A stretch of 64,000 nucleotides of DNA from Chitinophagaceae bacterium (GCA_019638475.1 JAHBTR010000001.1:496001-560000), one strand, 5' to 3'. Shown: positions 17,385 through 26,069, counted from the stretch's first letter. Notes: generated by a model not told the origin, from the letters alone. A program made the numbers and translations.

Positions 17385-17421
17385 AATCTCAGGAAAGTTT
17401 TACAATATTGATAATACAGTA

Positions 17422-18291
17422 ATGAAATCTGGTTTTGTAAATATATTTGGAAAGCCTAATGCAGGAAAAAGTACTTTACTGAATGCTTTATTAAAGGAGA
17501 AATTAGCAATAGTTTCGCATAAGGTGCAAACTACAAGGCATAGAATAAAAGGAATTTTAACAGAGGAAGGAAAATATCAAATAATTTTTTCAGACACACC
17601 TGGTATTATTGAATCAAGGTATAAGCTACATGAAAAAATGATGGCTGCTGTAAAAAATGCTTTAGAAGATGCCGATATTGCTCTTTTTATTGTAGATGTA
17701 AATGATAATTTAGAAGAATGCGATATTATTTTTACACAGTTGAAACTTTCTGTGCCTATTATATTGGTATTAAATAAAATAGATGAGGCAAGAAATGGAA
17801 AAATAGCAGAAGCTGAAAAGTTCTTTTCTGATAAGCCTTATGCCAAAAAAATGATTAAAATTTCGGCATTGCAACAACATCATTTGGAAAAGCTGTTGAA
17901 AGCAATAGTTGAATTATTACCTGAAGGAGAACCATTTTATAATGAAGATGATTTAACAGATTTACCAACTCGTTTTTTTGTAAGCGAAATGATTAGAGAA
18001 AAAGTGTATGAGTTGTTTGAAGATGAAATTCCTTATCATGTGGCTGTTTTGGTAAATGAGTTTAAAGAAAAAAATACATTGGTAAAAATTCAGGCAGATA
18101 TTATTGTTCAACGAGATACACAAAAATCTATTATTATTGGGGCGGGAGGGAAAATGATAAAACAAATAGGCTCTTTGGCAAGACAAGACATAGAGAGATT
18201 TATAGGCAGTAAAGTTTTTTTGGAATTATTTGTGAAAGTAAAACCTAAATGGAGAGATAATGAACTGCAATTAAAAGAATATGGATATTAG
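17422..18291 (+). CDS. era: GTPase Era
   Basis: Ribosome-assembly GTPase binding the 3' end of 16S rRNA. The G domain has G1 GKPNAGKST (10-18), the TTRHRIKG switch, G3 DTPG (58-61) and G4 NKID (118-121). The C-terminal KH domain contains IIGAGGKMIKQIG, whose GxxG loop binds RNA. 289 residues is normal. It follows the tRNA terminator directly and is probably transcribed alone. Confidence 0.97.
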   Translation: MKSGFVNIFGKPNAGKSTLLNALLKEKLAIVSHKVQTTRHRIKGILTEEGKYQIIFSDTPGIIESRYKLHEKMMAAVKNALEDADIALFIVDVNDNLEECDIIFTQLKLSVPIILVLNKIDEARNGKIAEAEKFFSDKPYAKKMIKISALQQHHLEKLLKAIVELLPEGEPFYNEDDLTDLPTRFFVSEMIREKVYELFEDEIPYHVAVLVNEFKEKNTLVKIQADIIVQRDTQKSIIIGAGGKMIKQIGSLARQDIERFIGSKVFLELFVKVKPKWRDNELQLKEYGY

Positions 18292-18371
18292 TTTTTCTAT
18301 TTATCTACCGATTGCATAAATAGTTAAATTTTTAAAATTCATCTAACTCTAAAAAAATCTGTTATTTAGTC

Positions 18372-18403
18372 TTTGTTTATTCCATTTATTTATTTCACCT
18401 TTG
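18372..18403 (+). promoter_or_regulatory. Promoter of the mreBCD operon
   Basis: TTTG at 18372-18375, 20 bases of spacer, then CACCTTTG at 18396-18403, one base off the TAnnTTTG core. It lies 39 bp upstream of the mreB ATG. Confidence 0.6.
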
Positions 18404-18442
18404 CTCACTACTATTTTTATATAATTATATTAATTTACATTC

Positions 18443-19468
18443 ATGGGAATATTTAGCTTTTTTACACAGGAAATAGCTATGGATTTGGGAACTGCCAATA
18501 CATTAATCATTCATAATGATGATATTGTAGTTAATGAACCAAGCATTGTAGCTTTAAATAGAAATAATTTAAAAGAGGTATTGGCTGTAGGTAAGAAAGC
18601 CCTTTTAATGCATGAGAAAACACATGAGAATATAAAAACCATAAGACCATTGAAAGATGGTGTAATAGCAGATTTTAATGCTGCTGAATTAATGATTAGA
18701 GAATTAATTAAATTAGTATATCCTAAAAAACCACTATTTCCGCCAAGTTGGAGAATGGTTATTTGTATTCCTTCTTCTATTACTGAAGTAGAAAAACGTG
18801 CAGTACGAGATAGTGCAGAACAAGCAGGTGCTAAAGAAGTTTACATGATTCATGAACCTATGGCTGCTGCTTTAGGTATTGGTATAGATGTAGAAGAACC
18901 TGTAGGAAATATGATAATAGATATTGGTGGTGGTACTACAGGTATTACAGTAATTGCTTTAGCTGGTATTGTATGCGACCAAAGTATAAGAATAGCTGGA
19001 GATGAATTTACTGCAAATATTATGGAGGCTTTGCGTAGATACCATAGTTTATTAATAGGAGAACGTACTGCCGAGCAAATTAAAATACATGTTGGTGCTG
19101 CTATAAAAGATTTAGACAATCCACCAGATGATATGCCTGTAAATGGAAGAGATTTAGTAACAGGTATTCCTAAACAAATAATGATAACTTATCAAGAAGT
19201 AGCAGAAGCATTGGATAAAAGTATTTTTAAAGTAGAAGAAGCAATTTTAAAAGCCTTAGAAACAACACCTCCAGAACTTGCTGCAGATATTTATCGTAGA
19301 GGATTATACTTAACAGGAGGTGGTGCTTTATTGCGTGGATTAGATAAAAGATTAAGTGCTAAAATAAAACTACCTGTTCATATTGCTGATGACCCTTTAA
19401 AAAGTGTAGTAAGAGGTACTGGTCTTGCTTTAAAAAATTATCAGCGTTATCCTTTTATTATGAGATAA
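18443..19468 (+). CDS. mreB: Rod-shape actin homologue MreB
   Basis: Bacterial actin that forms membrane filaments and guides lateral cell-wall synthesis. The 341-residue chain has the phosphate-1 motif DLGTANT (14-20), the DIGGGTTGITV phosphate-2 loop and GGGALLRGLDKRL near the end; IHEPMAAALGIG is the connecting signature. The short amphipathic N-terminus MGIFSFF fits membrane binding. It heads an mreBCD operon. Confidence 0.97.
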   Translation: MGIFSFFTQEIAMDLGTANTLIIHNDDIVVNEPSIVALNRNNLKEVLAVGKKALLMHEKTHENIKTIRPLKDGVIADFNAAELMIRELIKLVYPKKPLFPPSWRMVICIPSSITEVEKRAVRDSAEQAGAKEVYMIHEPMAAALGIGIDVEEPVGNMIIDIGGGTTGITVIALAGIVCDQSIRIAGDEFTANIMEALRRYHSLLIGERTAEQIKIHVGAAIKDLDNPPDDMPVNGRDLVTGIPKQIMITYQEVAEALDKSIFKVEEAILKALETTPPELAADIYRRGLYLTGGGALLRGLDKRLSAKIKLPVHIADDPLKSVVRGTGLALKNYQRYPFIMR

Positions 19469-19533
19469 TTTGCATTTTATTATAGCAAAATAAGTAGATT
19501 GCTTATTAAACTAAATAGTGTTATACTTTTTCT

Positions 19534-20385
19534 GTGAAGAATATTTTTCTTTTTATAAGACGTTATTTTATTTTTCTGTGTTTTTTATTACTACAGATTA
19601 TTTGTATTATTATGCTTAGTAAAAGTAGTAAAACACATGAAGCATTTTTTGCATCAGCAGCAAATGAAGCTACAGGAAATATTAATAAAAGGTATTCAAT
19701 AGTAAGTGAATATTTTTCTTTAAAAAAGACAAACAAACAACTTAATGAAGAAAATGCAGCATTAAGAAATTTACTAAAATCTAACTTTGATATTTCAGAT
19801 ACTACTATTGTAACCCATATAGATTCTCTTCAAAAAGATTCATTAAACAGATTCAGAAAATATACTTTTTTGCCAGCAAGAGTTGTTGGCAATACAGTTT
19901 CATCTAATACAAATTATATTGAAATTGAAAGAGGCAGCAATCAAGGTGTAGAAAAAGGAATGAGTGTTGTGTCTTCTAAAGGCATTGTAGGTATTGTAGT
20001 AGAAGTAAGTGATAACTATTGCAGAGCAATGAGTTTATTACATAGAAATATGCGTATTAGTGCTATGCTTAAAAAAAGCAATAGCATGGGAGATGTAGAA
20101 TGGAATGGTATAGATCCTCATTTTATTTCTATGCGTAATGTAAGTAAAACTGCTAAAGTAACTGTTGGAGATACTGTTATTACAAGTTCTTATTCCAGCA
20201 ATTTTCCATCACATATTATGATAGGAACTGTAACAAATATTCAACCAGAAAAATCTTCCAGCTTTAATAACCTTACATTAAAAACAGCTACAGATTTTTT
20301 TAGCATACAGTATGTTTATATTATTAAAAATGCACGTTATGGTGAACAAGAAAAATTAACCAACAAACAAAAGAGTAATGAATAA
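19534..20385 (+). CDS. mreC: Rod-shape protein MreC
   Basis: Membrane-anchored periplasmic scaffold linking MreB to the wall enzymes. It starts at a GTG; no ATG lies closer to the conserved N-terminus. One membrane helix (about 10-29) is followed by a coiled coil (about 55-85, LKKTNKQLNEENAALRNLL) and the beta domain with SNTNYIEIERGSNQGVEKGM and SSKGIVGIVVEVS. 283 residues is usual. The stop overlaps the mreD start by 8 bases. Confidence 0.94.
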   Translation: MKNIFLFIRRYFIFLCFLLLQIICIIMLSKSSKTHEAFFASAANEATGNINKRYSIVSEYFSLKKTNKQLNEENAALRNLLKSNFDISDTTIVTHIDSLQKDSLNRFRKYTFLPARVVGNTVSSNTNYIEIERGSNQGVEKGMSVVSSKGIVGIVVEVSDNYCRAMSLLHRNMRISAMLKKSNSMGDVEWNGIDPHFISMRNVSKTAKVTVGDTVITSSYSSNFPSHIMIGTVTNIQPEKSSSFNNLTLKTATDFFSIQYVYIIKNARYGEQEKLTNKQKSNE

Positions 20386-20911
20386 TCTTTTAAAAAATAT
20401 AATCCGATTTATACTCTTTATTTTGGTACAAGTATATATACTCAACCAAGTGCCACCACTGCATAGATATTTTGTTCCCTATCTCTATTTCTTATTTATT
20501 TTATGGCTACCTTTTAATACCAGCAGATTTGCTTTATTGCTCATTGCTTTTGTTTATGGATTTACGTTAGATTGTTTTACAGGATGGTATGGTTTTTTTA
20601 CAGCACCTACTGTGTTAATTGCCTATTTAAGACCATTTTTATTAAACCTTTTAATAGCTCAAGATACAACAGAGCAAAGCTATATAGAACCAAGTATTAA
20701 AAGTTTGGGCTTAGCACCTTATAGCCTTTATGTAATATTGCTCACATTTATTCATCATTGTTATCTTGTACTAATTGAATGGTTGCACTTTGGAAATTTC
20801 TCTTTATTTATAGGAAAAGTAATAGGCAGCACATTATTAAGTCTTTTATTAATTTTTATTACAGAAATGCTTTTCTTCAGAAAAGCCAAATACAGAACCA
20901 ATGCTGCTTAA
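20378..20911 (+). CDS. mreD: Rod-shape protein MreD
   Basis: 177-residue integral membrane protein with about five helices, overlapping the mreC end by 8 bases, which implies translational coupling. The sequence is weakly conserved, as usual for MreD, but RFALLLIAFVYGFTLDCFTGWYGFFT has the family's Asp-Cys-Phe region. In many Bacteroidota PBP2 (mrdA) and rodA genes follow; here they do not. Confidence 0.88.
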   Translation: MNNLLKNIIRFILFILVQVYILNQVPPLHRYFVPYLYFLFILWLPFNTSRFALLLIAFVYGFTLDCFTGWYGFFTAPTVLIAYLRPFLLNLLIAQDTTEQSYIEPSIKSLGLAPYSLYVILLTFIHHCYLVLIEWLHFGNFSLFIGKVIGSTLLSLLLIFITEMLFFRKAKYRTNAA

Positions 20912-20955
20912 TGGTTTCTTATTGCAGTAAAATACTTTCATACTATTTAAAAAAC

Positions 20956-20963
20956 TACTTTTG
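20956..20963 (+). promoter_or_regulatory. -7 promoter core of the deoxyhypusine-synthase-like gene
   Basis: TACTTTTG followed by C, 34 bp upstream of the ATG, separating this gene from the mre operon. Confidence 0.5.
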
Positions 20964-20997
20964 CCATCTTGTTATTAATCAATAAAAAATTTTTCTT

Positions 20998-21972
20998 ATG
21001 ACTAAAGGACCTATTTCTCAATTTATACAACATCATTATAGACACTTTAATGCTGCAACTTTAATTGATGCAGCAAAAGGTTATGAAACTCATTTATTAG
21101 AAGGTGGTAAAATGATGATTACCCTTGCAGGTGCTATGAGTACAGCAGAGTTAGGTATTTCATTAGCCGAAATGATAAGACAAGATAAAGTACACATTAT
21201 AAGTTGTACAGGAGCAAATTTAGAAGAAGATGTAATGAACCTTGTAGCACATTCACACTACAAACGTGTACCTAATTACAGAGATTTAACACCACAAGAA
21301 GAATGGGATTTATTAGAAAATCATTATAACCGTGTAACAGATACTTGTATTCCAGAAGAAGAAGCTTTTAGAAGATTGCAAAAGCATTTAGTAAAACAAT
21401 GGAAAGATGCAGAAGCAAAAGGTGAAAGATATTTTCCTCATGAATTTTTGTATAAAACTGTTTTAAGTGGCGACCTAAAACAATACTATGAAATAGACCC
21501 AAAAGATAGTTGGATAATTGCAGCAGCAGAAAAAAATATTCCTATAGTAGTGCCAGGTTGGGAAGACAGCACAACAGGAAATATTTTTGCAAGCTATGTT
21601 ATTAAAGGAGAGTTAAAAGCAAGTACTGTAAAAAGTGGTATTGAATATATGGTTTGGCTTACTGAATGGTACAGAAATAATTCATCAGGAAAAGGAGTAG
21701 GATTTTTTCAAATAGGTGGTGGTATAGCAGGAGATTTTCCTATTTGTGTAGTGCCAATGATGTATCAAGATTTAGAATGGCACGATGTTCCTTTTTGGAG
21801 CTATTTCTGTCAAATAAGTGATTCTACTACATCTTATGGCTCTTATAGTGGTGCTGTACCAAATGAAAAAATTACTTGGGGCAAATTAGATATTAATACA
21901 CCAAAATATATTGTAGAAAGTGATGCTACTATTGTAGCTCCTTTAATGTTTGCTTGGATTTTAGGATGGTAG
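20998..21972 (+). CDS. Deoxyhypusine synthase-like protein
   Basis: 324-residue NAD-dependent aminobutyl-transferase fold. The catalytic Lys of eukaryotic deoxyhypusine synthase is retained as K296 in NEKITWGKLD; SGAVPNE and FFQIGGGIAGDFP also match. Eukaryotic enzymes modify eIF5A, which bacteria lack, so the bacterial proteins must use another acceptor. For some bacterial relatives homospermidine synthesis from spermidine and putrescine has been proposed. The GNAT polyamine-type gene at 15.2 kb is too far away to imply a link. Family assignment is firm; the reaction is open. Confidence 0.88.
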   Translation: MTKGPISQFIQHHYRHFNAATLIDAAKGYETHLLEGGKMMITLAGAMSTAELGISLAEMIRQDKVHIISCTGANLEEDVMNLVAHSHYKRVPNYRDLTPQEEWDLLENHYNRVTDTCIPEEEAFRRLQKHLVKQWKDAEAKGERYFPHEFLYKTVLSGDLKQYYEIDPKDSWIIAAAEKNIPIVVPGWEDSTTGNIFASYVIKGELKASTVKSGIEYMVWLTEWYRNNSSGKGVGFFQIGGGIAGDFPICVVPMMYQDLEWHDVPFWSYFCQISDSTTSYGSYSGAVPNEKITWGKLDINTPKYIVESDATIVAPLMFAWILGW

Positions 21973-21992
21973 TATAAAATTAATTGTTCAAA

Positions 21993-22550
21993 CTATTTAC
22001 TACGATTTCTTAAATAACTAAAAAAAGTAATAGCAGTAAAAATAAATAGTGCAATAGCAATGAAAATTAAATAAAGCCCTGTTTGTTTTTGCTGCTCTAT
22101 ACTAAAAGAGCTACAAAGCAACATATTAAAAACACTTAGTGTAATACCAGAGGCAAGTAACATAGCTGTAATCATTCCAAGAAATAATATTTTTACTTCA
22201 AAGAAAATTTTTCTAAAAACTAAGATTAATAAAAAGCCACTTAATAGCATATTTATATGCATTACTCTATTAAAGTGTTTATTAATAACAGCTACATCTA
22301 TTGAGTGAGGCAACATCCAAAATATAAAAGAAGCCATTATAAAAATAAGTATAGCAATACCCCAATACATATCTTGTATAGCCAGTGTAGAAAAACAATA
22401 TGCTAAAAGAATACCTAATAACAACATAGCTGGTAATTGAATTAACTGATGACGAGGCATGGTAATAGAAAGCCAATCATTCCAAAAGAATGATAATAAA
22501 TAAAACATGGCTATTACAAACGGTATAATAATTATTTTTCTTGTAAACAT
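21993..22550 (-). CDS. Membrane protein in SCO/oxidase cluster
   Basis: 185 residues with five to six hydrophobic helices; the family is not recognised. The start overlaps the end of the SCO gene by 19 bases, so it is surely co-transcribed. The position suggests a helper for oxidase assembly or copper/heme handling; a His pair in FNRVMHINMLL lies in a helix. This role is inferred from context only. Confidence 0.75.
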   Translation of the reverse strand: MFTRKIIIIPFVIAMFYLLSFFWNDWLSITMPRHQLIQLPAMLLLGILLAYCFSTLAIQDMYWGIAILIFIMASFIFWMLPHSIDVAVINKHFNRVMHINMLLSGFLLILVFRKIFFEVKILFLGMITAMLLASGITLSVFNMLLCSSFSIEQQKQTGLYLIFIAIALFIFTAITFFSYLRNRSK

Positions 22551-23155
22551 TGTGTAAGTTGTTCTATAATATCAGCATTGCTTTCTCTTGCTGGGTCAAA
22601 TGTTTTAATAATTTTATTATCGGGCGAAATAAGTAATAAATAAATAGCATGATTAATAATATTGCTTTCTGGCATTTTATAAGCCCATATTCCTATATTT
22701 TGTAAGTATTGCAGAAACGCCTGTTCTTTTATTTGATAAGGTAAAGCAAATGTCCAACCATCAATATTTTCTCCAAAATAATGTCTATACTTTTCTATTT
22801 TTTCTATGTTATCATTTTTTATATCAAAGCTAACAGTTACAAATTCTAATTGAGAAGGAGCAATATTGGTATCTATTAAATGATATAATTTTTCTAATTG
22901 ATTATTTACTTTATGACAAACATTTGGACAGTTTAAGTAAACAAAATTCATCAAAATATATTTGTGTTTATCTTTTATATTAAACACATTTCCTTGCTGA
23001 TTGACTAATTGAATAGTAGGAAATTCTCTTGGCGTTTTTCCTGCCTTTGTTAAGGTATATGAGAAAATGGTAAAATCATTAAACCCAAAAGTCCACTTCC
23101 ATAAAATGGTAGTACAAATGATGAGTGATAATATGGGAATAAAAATTTTCTTCAT
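22532..23155 (-). CDS. SCO1/SenC-family copper chaperone
   Basis: Thioredoxin-fold, membrane-anchored protein (one N-terminal helix) that delivers copper to the CuA centre of oxidases. The copper ligands are C76 and C80 in CPNVC and H169 in IINHAIYLLLIS. 207 residues is usual. It lies downstream of the oxidase subunit I and II genes on the same strand, in line with maturing their CuA site. Confidence 0.92.
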   Translation of the reverse strand: MKKIFIPILSLIICTTILWKWTFGFNDFTIFSYTLTKAGKTPREFPTIQLVNQQGNVFNIKDKHKYILMNFVYLNCPNVCHKVNNQLEKLYHLIDTNIAPSQLEFVTVSFDIKNDNIEKIEKYRHYFGENIDGWTFALPYQIKEQAFLQYLQNIGIWAYKMPESNIINHAIYLLLISPDNKIIKTFDPARESNADIIEQLTQCLQEK

Positions 23156-23274
23156 TCATTATTTTTCTCATGGTATAAATAAAAGCCAAAGCTACGCTAC
23201 ATAAGTATTTTCCTTTTTCAGGTAAGGGTATTTAATTTTTTTATAAATATATGTGTATGAATAGCTATAAACTG

Positions 23275-23319
23275 AATAGCATTACTCATGTACAAATTTT
23301 ATACATAAATAATGCTATT
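23275..23319 (-). terminator. Hairpin after oxidase subunit I gene
   Basis: AATAGCATTA (23275-23284) pairs perfectly with TAATGCTATT (23310-23319). It lies 22 bp beyond the subunit I stop. There is no strong T-run, so it may attenuate rather than end transcription into the SCO gene. Confidence 0.4.
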
Positions 23320-23340
23320 ACTATTACAATAATGGGCTAA

Positions 23341-24828
23341 TTAATCATTCTTTTTATTAGTAGCTTTTTGTTGCACAAGCCTACAAATCAAAGAAAGGTA
23401 CATTAATATTAATCCTATTAGCAATACACCAACAAATAAAGCTGCACATTGAGCTAAGTGAACACCTGTTTCTCTTACATGGTCTATTTCTATTCCTGAA
23501 TAATTAGAGTATCTACGAGGCACACTATTTAATCCTCCTAAATAAAACATTAATAAAAATCCATAGCTTCCTAAAACAAAAATCCAGAAACCTGCATTTC
23601 CAAAACTGTCTTTTTCTTCTTTATTATTACCAGAAAATAAGTAGTATAAAAAGCCAAGAATAAATAATACTACACCCATTAGCATATAAGTATGAAAGTG
23701 AGCAGGAACCCAAAGTGTATTGTGCAATGAACTATTAAGAGCAATAGTAGAATCTACTACTGCTGCAAAACCTCCAATAGCCCAACCTGCCATACCAAAT
23801 AAAAACATTAAAGGAATAATACTCCATTTCATTTTTGCATGATATACTTGAGCTATTACGCCAAACATAGTAATACCTGTAGCTGGTATAGCACTTGAAT
23901 AAGAAATTATTTGTCCTAAATATTGTAAAGAAGTAGGTTGTACAAAATCCATATACAAGTGGTGCAAATAAGCAAATAGAATAAAGAAGAAAGTTGCGTT
24001 CCAAGAATACACTACAGCTTTATTTACTTTCCATTCACGATGAGTAAATTCTGGTAAAAGAGCATAAACCCAACCAACAGCACAATACATAGTAATATTT
24101 ACCAAAGTATGTCCAAAAAACATAACCATATTTTTCATCATCAAAGGGTCAAATGCAAGAGATGGTTCAAAGCTTTGTAATAAATACATAATAAGCATTG
24201 CAGCACCAATAATTAATGCAAAAACACCAGGTATTAAACTAATGGTTGTAATAAGTACCATTGAAGGAATTTCTCTGATATTGCTATTATCTTTTTTTAA
24301 ATATTGCCAACCTAATAAGTTTGTTATTCCACCATATTCTTTAGCCAAAGCATAGAGTATATGCAATATGCCTACTAACCATCCTACACCAAGAATAATT
24401 AATGATATAACAGAAAGTTTAGTAGCCCAAAGAGGCCAAAATGTTCCTTTAAATGGAAGTGGATATAACATATACCAACCTGGTCCAAACTTTCCTATTA
24501 GTGTACCAATTAATAAACCTACTACACCAATAGCAATGATGATGTATAAAAACCATCCAAATTTTACATTCAGTTTTACATAGCGTGTACTATTCAAATA
24601 CCATAAAGCAGCAAAGGCAAAACTAAATAAAACACCAGCCATTCCTAATCCATGCAAAGTCATGTAAGAAAAAAATTCAGATGGCGCTGCTTCAGTAACT
24701 TCTCCTTGTCTTAATCTCATTAAAAGACCAAGTGTAATTAAAACAGGAAAAAGAATTAAAAAAGTTATAGCCCATGTTAGAGCTAATTTTTTTTGTTTTT
24801 TAATGTCCGTTGAATCTATTTGTATCAT
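23341..24828 (-). CDS. Heme-copper oxidase subunit I, atypical (possible NO reductase)
   Basis: 495-residue membrane protein with about 12 helices, nearest to the B (ba3) family. All six metal ligands are visible: H59 and H379 (low-spin heme), H377 (high-spin heme), and H240, H289 and H290 (CuB). In oxygen reductases the motif after the first CuB His reads GHPxVY, with Tyr cross-linked to that His; here it reads GHTLVN, so N244 replaces Tyr. The alternative Tyr position of cbb3 enzymes, six residues before the HH pair, is Ile. Loss of this Tyr is typical of NO reductases in this superfamily. It is followed by SCO and preceded by a CuA subunit II; no subunit III is present. Confidence 0.85.
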   Translation of the reverse strand: MIQIDSTDIKKQKKLALTWAITFLILFPVLITLGLLMRLRQGEVTEAAPSEFFSYMTLHGLGMAGVLFSFAFAALWYLNSTRYVKLNVKFGWFLYIIIAIGVVGLLIGTLIGKFGPGWYMLYPLPFKGTFWPLWATKLSVISLIILGVGWLVGILHILYALAKEYGGITNLLGWQYLKKDNSNIREIPSMVLITTISLIPGVFALIIGAAMLIMYLLQSFEPSLAFDPLMMKNMVMFFGHTLVNITMYCAVGWVYALLPEFTHREWKVNKAVVYSWNATFFFILFAYLHHLYMDFVQPTSLQYLGQIISYSSAIPATGITMFGVIAQVYHAKMKWSIIPLMFLFGMAGWAIGGFAAVVDSTIALNSSLHNTLWVPAHFHTYMLMGVVLFILGFLYYLFSGNNKEEKDSFGNAGFWIFVLGSYGFLLMFYLGGLNSVPRRYSNYSGIEIDHVRETGVHLAQCAALFVGVLLIGLILMYLSLICRLVQQKATNKKND

Positions 24829-24847
24829 AAAAAATGGCTTAAAAAAA

Positions 24848-25429
24848 TTAATTAATGTGAATAATGCCTACCATAAAATCATGTGCTGTACCACAGTATT
24901 CTAAACAAAGAATTTGATACTCTCCTTTTTCTTTAAAAGTATATTGAAGTATATTTTTATGCTGAGGCATTGCTTGTGTTTGTGTAACCAAAACACCAGC
25001 ACTATTATAAATAGCAAAGTTGTGATTTACATCGGTAGAGGTAACAATAAATTTAATGCTCTTATTAACGGGTAATTCTATTTCATTTTTTCCGCCAAAA
25101 TCTTCTAACTTGGCATTATACACACCCTTATCCATTTTCCATAACCATTGATAGCCTACAACAGTAACCTCTTCTGCTGCTTTTTCTTTACTATGTGAGT
25201 AAGGAAGTGATTTGAATGAAATAAACAACAAGACTATTGCCATAACAATAATACCCCATAAATAACGACCTCGTAGTTTATACACTTTTTCTTTTGCAGT
25301 TGTTTTATCTTCCTCTTTAGTAGCACTAATTAACAGAAAAACAACTACTGCAACCACAATAAGTGCCCCTGCTAATGAAAGGAGACCTGCTATTTTTTGT
25401 AAACTTAACAATATAGTGAAATTGCTCAT
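24848..25429 (-). CDS. Heme-copper oxidase subunit II with CuA site
   Basis: 193 residues: two hydrophobic helices (about 12-34 and 56-72) and a periplasmic cupredoxin domain. The CuA ligands are complete: H136 in DVNHNF, C175, E177 and C179 in CLEYCG, H183 and M186. The chain therefore takes electrons from a soluble donor such as cytochrome c and passes them to subunit I, which starts 19 bp downstream. A palindrome lies about 70 bp upstream of the start. Confidence 0.92.
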   Translation of the reverse strand: MSNFTILLSLQKIAGLLSLAGALIVVAVVVFLLISATKEEDKTTAKEKVYKLRGRYLWGIIVMAIVLLFISFKSLPYSHSKEKAAEEVTVVGYQWLWKMDKGVYNAKLEDFGGKNEIELPVNKSIKFIVTSTDVNHNFAIYNSAGVLVTQTQAMPQHKNILQYTFKEKGEYQILCLEYCGTAHDFMVGIIHIN

Positions 25430-25501
25430 AAAAACTAAATTTTATAAAGTGTTAGATTAATAGAAAAATATTAAAATGTAGGATTATCCATTTTAATATA
25501 A

Positions 25502-25521
25502 AAAAGACTTTCATGTCTTTT
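25502..25521. promoter_or_regulatory. Possible operator palindrome upstream of oxidase genes
   Basis: AAAAGAC and GTCTTTT form a perfect 7-bp inverted repeat around a 6-base centre. No TAnnTTTG core is seen between it and the subunit II start, so the operon may use a regulated promoter. The remaining 25430-25680 spacer shows nothing else definite. Confidence 0.35.
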
Positions 25522-25680
25522 ATACGGTAAAGATAATATCATTTTTATTTTATTACGAAATAATATTTTTTTTGAAGAAGTAATAAGCTAAAAAGAGAGC
25601 TAAGTTTAGGCTTAATAAACATTCAATAAAAGAAGTGTAAGGAGTAAAAAGGTAAAATAAAAAGAACCAAAATTTTTCCT

Positions 25681-25806
25681 TCCAGCATCTTCTTCTCTAT
25701 GGCTTTTGTGTGTTAGGCAAGGGAAGATGTGTAATAAAAAATACAGCAATGTTCTTATCTTTAGCACAAGGCTTTTAAGGAAATATTGCTGAGAAAAAAA
25801 GTATAT
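25681..25806. repeat. Imperfect inverted-repeat element next to truncated antitoxin
   Basis: The left arm (25681-25717) ends in GGCTTTTGTGTGTTAGG. The right arm (about 25761-25806) contains CACAAGGCTTTTAAGGAAA. The right arm matches 32033-32082 (CACACAAGGCTAATAAGGAAA and on to AAAAAGTATAT); the left arm matches 26013-26060. It ends directly at the stop of the HigA-like fragment. Confidence 0.55.
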
Positions 25807-26013
25807 TTAATGAGTTACGTTCAATCTTAAATTTCCACCTAATCCTTGTCTTATAATTCTCATTAGTGTTGAGAGTCTAATGTCGCTTGCATTATTTTCA
25901 ATTCGAGAAATATACGTTTTTGTTGTACCACATTTTTCTGCAAGTTGCTCTTGTGTCAAGCCTTGTTCTTTACGAAGCTCTTGAATCATAACACCAAGTT
26001 TGAATGCTTCAAA
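25807..26013 (-). pseudogene. Truncated HigA-like XRE antitoxin
   Basis: The ATG-started part is 60 residues: a helix-turn-helix with LRKEQGLTQEQLAEKCGTT and YISRIENNASDIRLSTL, then a normal family ending GLGGNLRLNV. The frame continues upstream of the ATG and still encodes FEAFKLGV, which is the conserved sequence before this Met in full-length homologues, until it meets TAA in repeat DNA at 26023. The N-terminal part is thus lost at the repeat junction, and no HigB toxin gene precedes it. The DNA-binding domain could still be made from the internal ATG. Confidence 0.7.
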
Positions 26014-26020
26014 CCCTTCT

Positions 26021-26060
26021 CCTTATTAGCTTTGTGTGTTAGGTAGGGTAAGATGTAAAT
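26021..26060 (+). repeat. Dispersed repeat word CCTTATTAGCTTTGTGTGTTAGG
   Basis: Twenty-one of 22 bases match the reverse complement of 32031-32052, and the downstream AAGATGT is shared with 25725-25731. It forms the boundary that truncates the antitoxin gene. Confidence 0.6.
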
Positions 26061-26069
26061 ACACTACAC

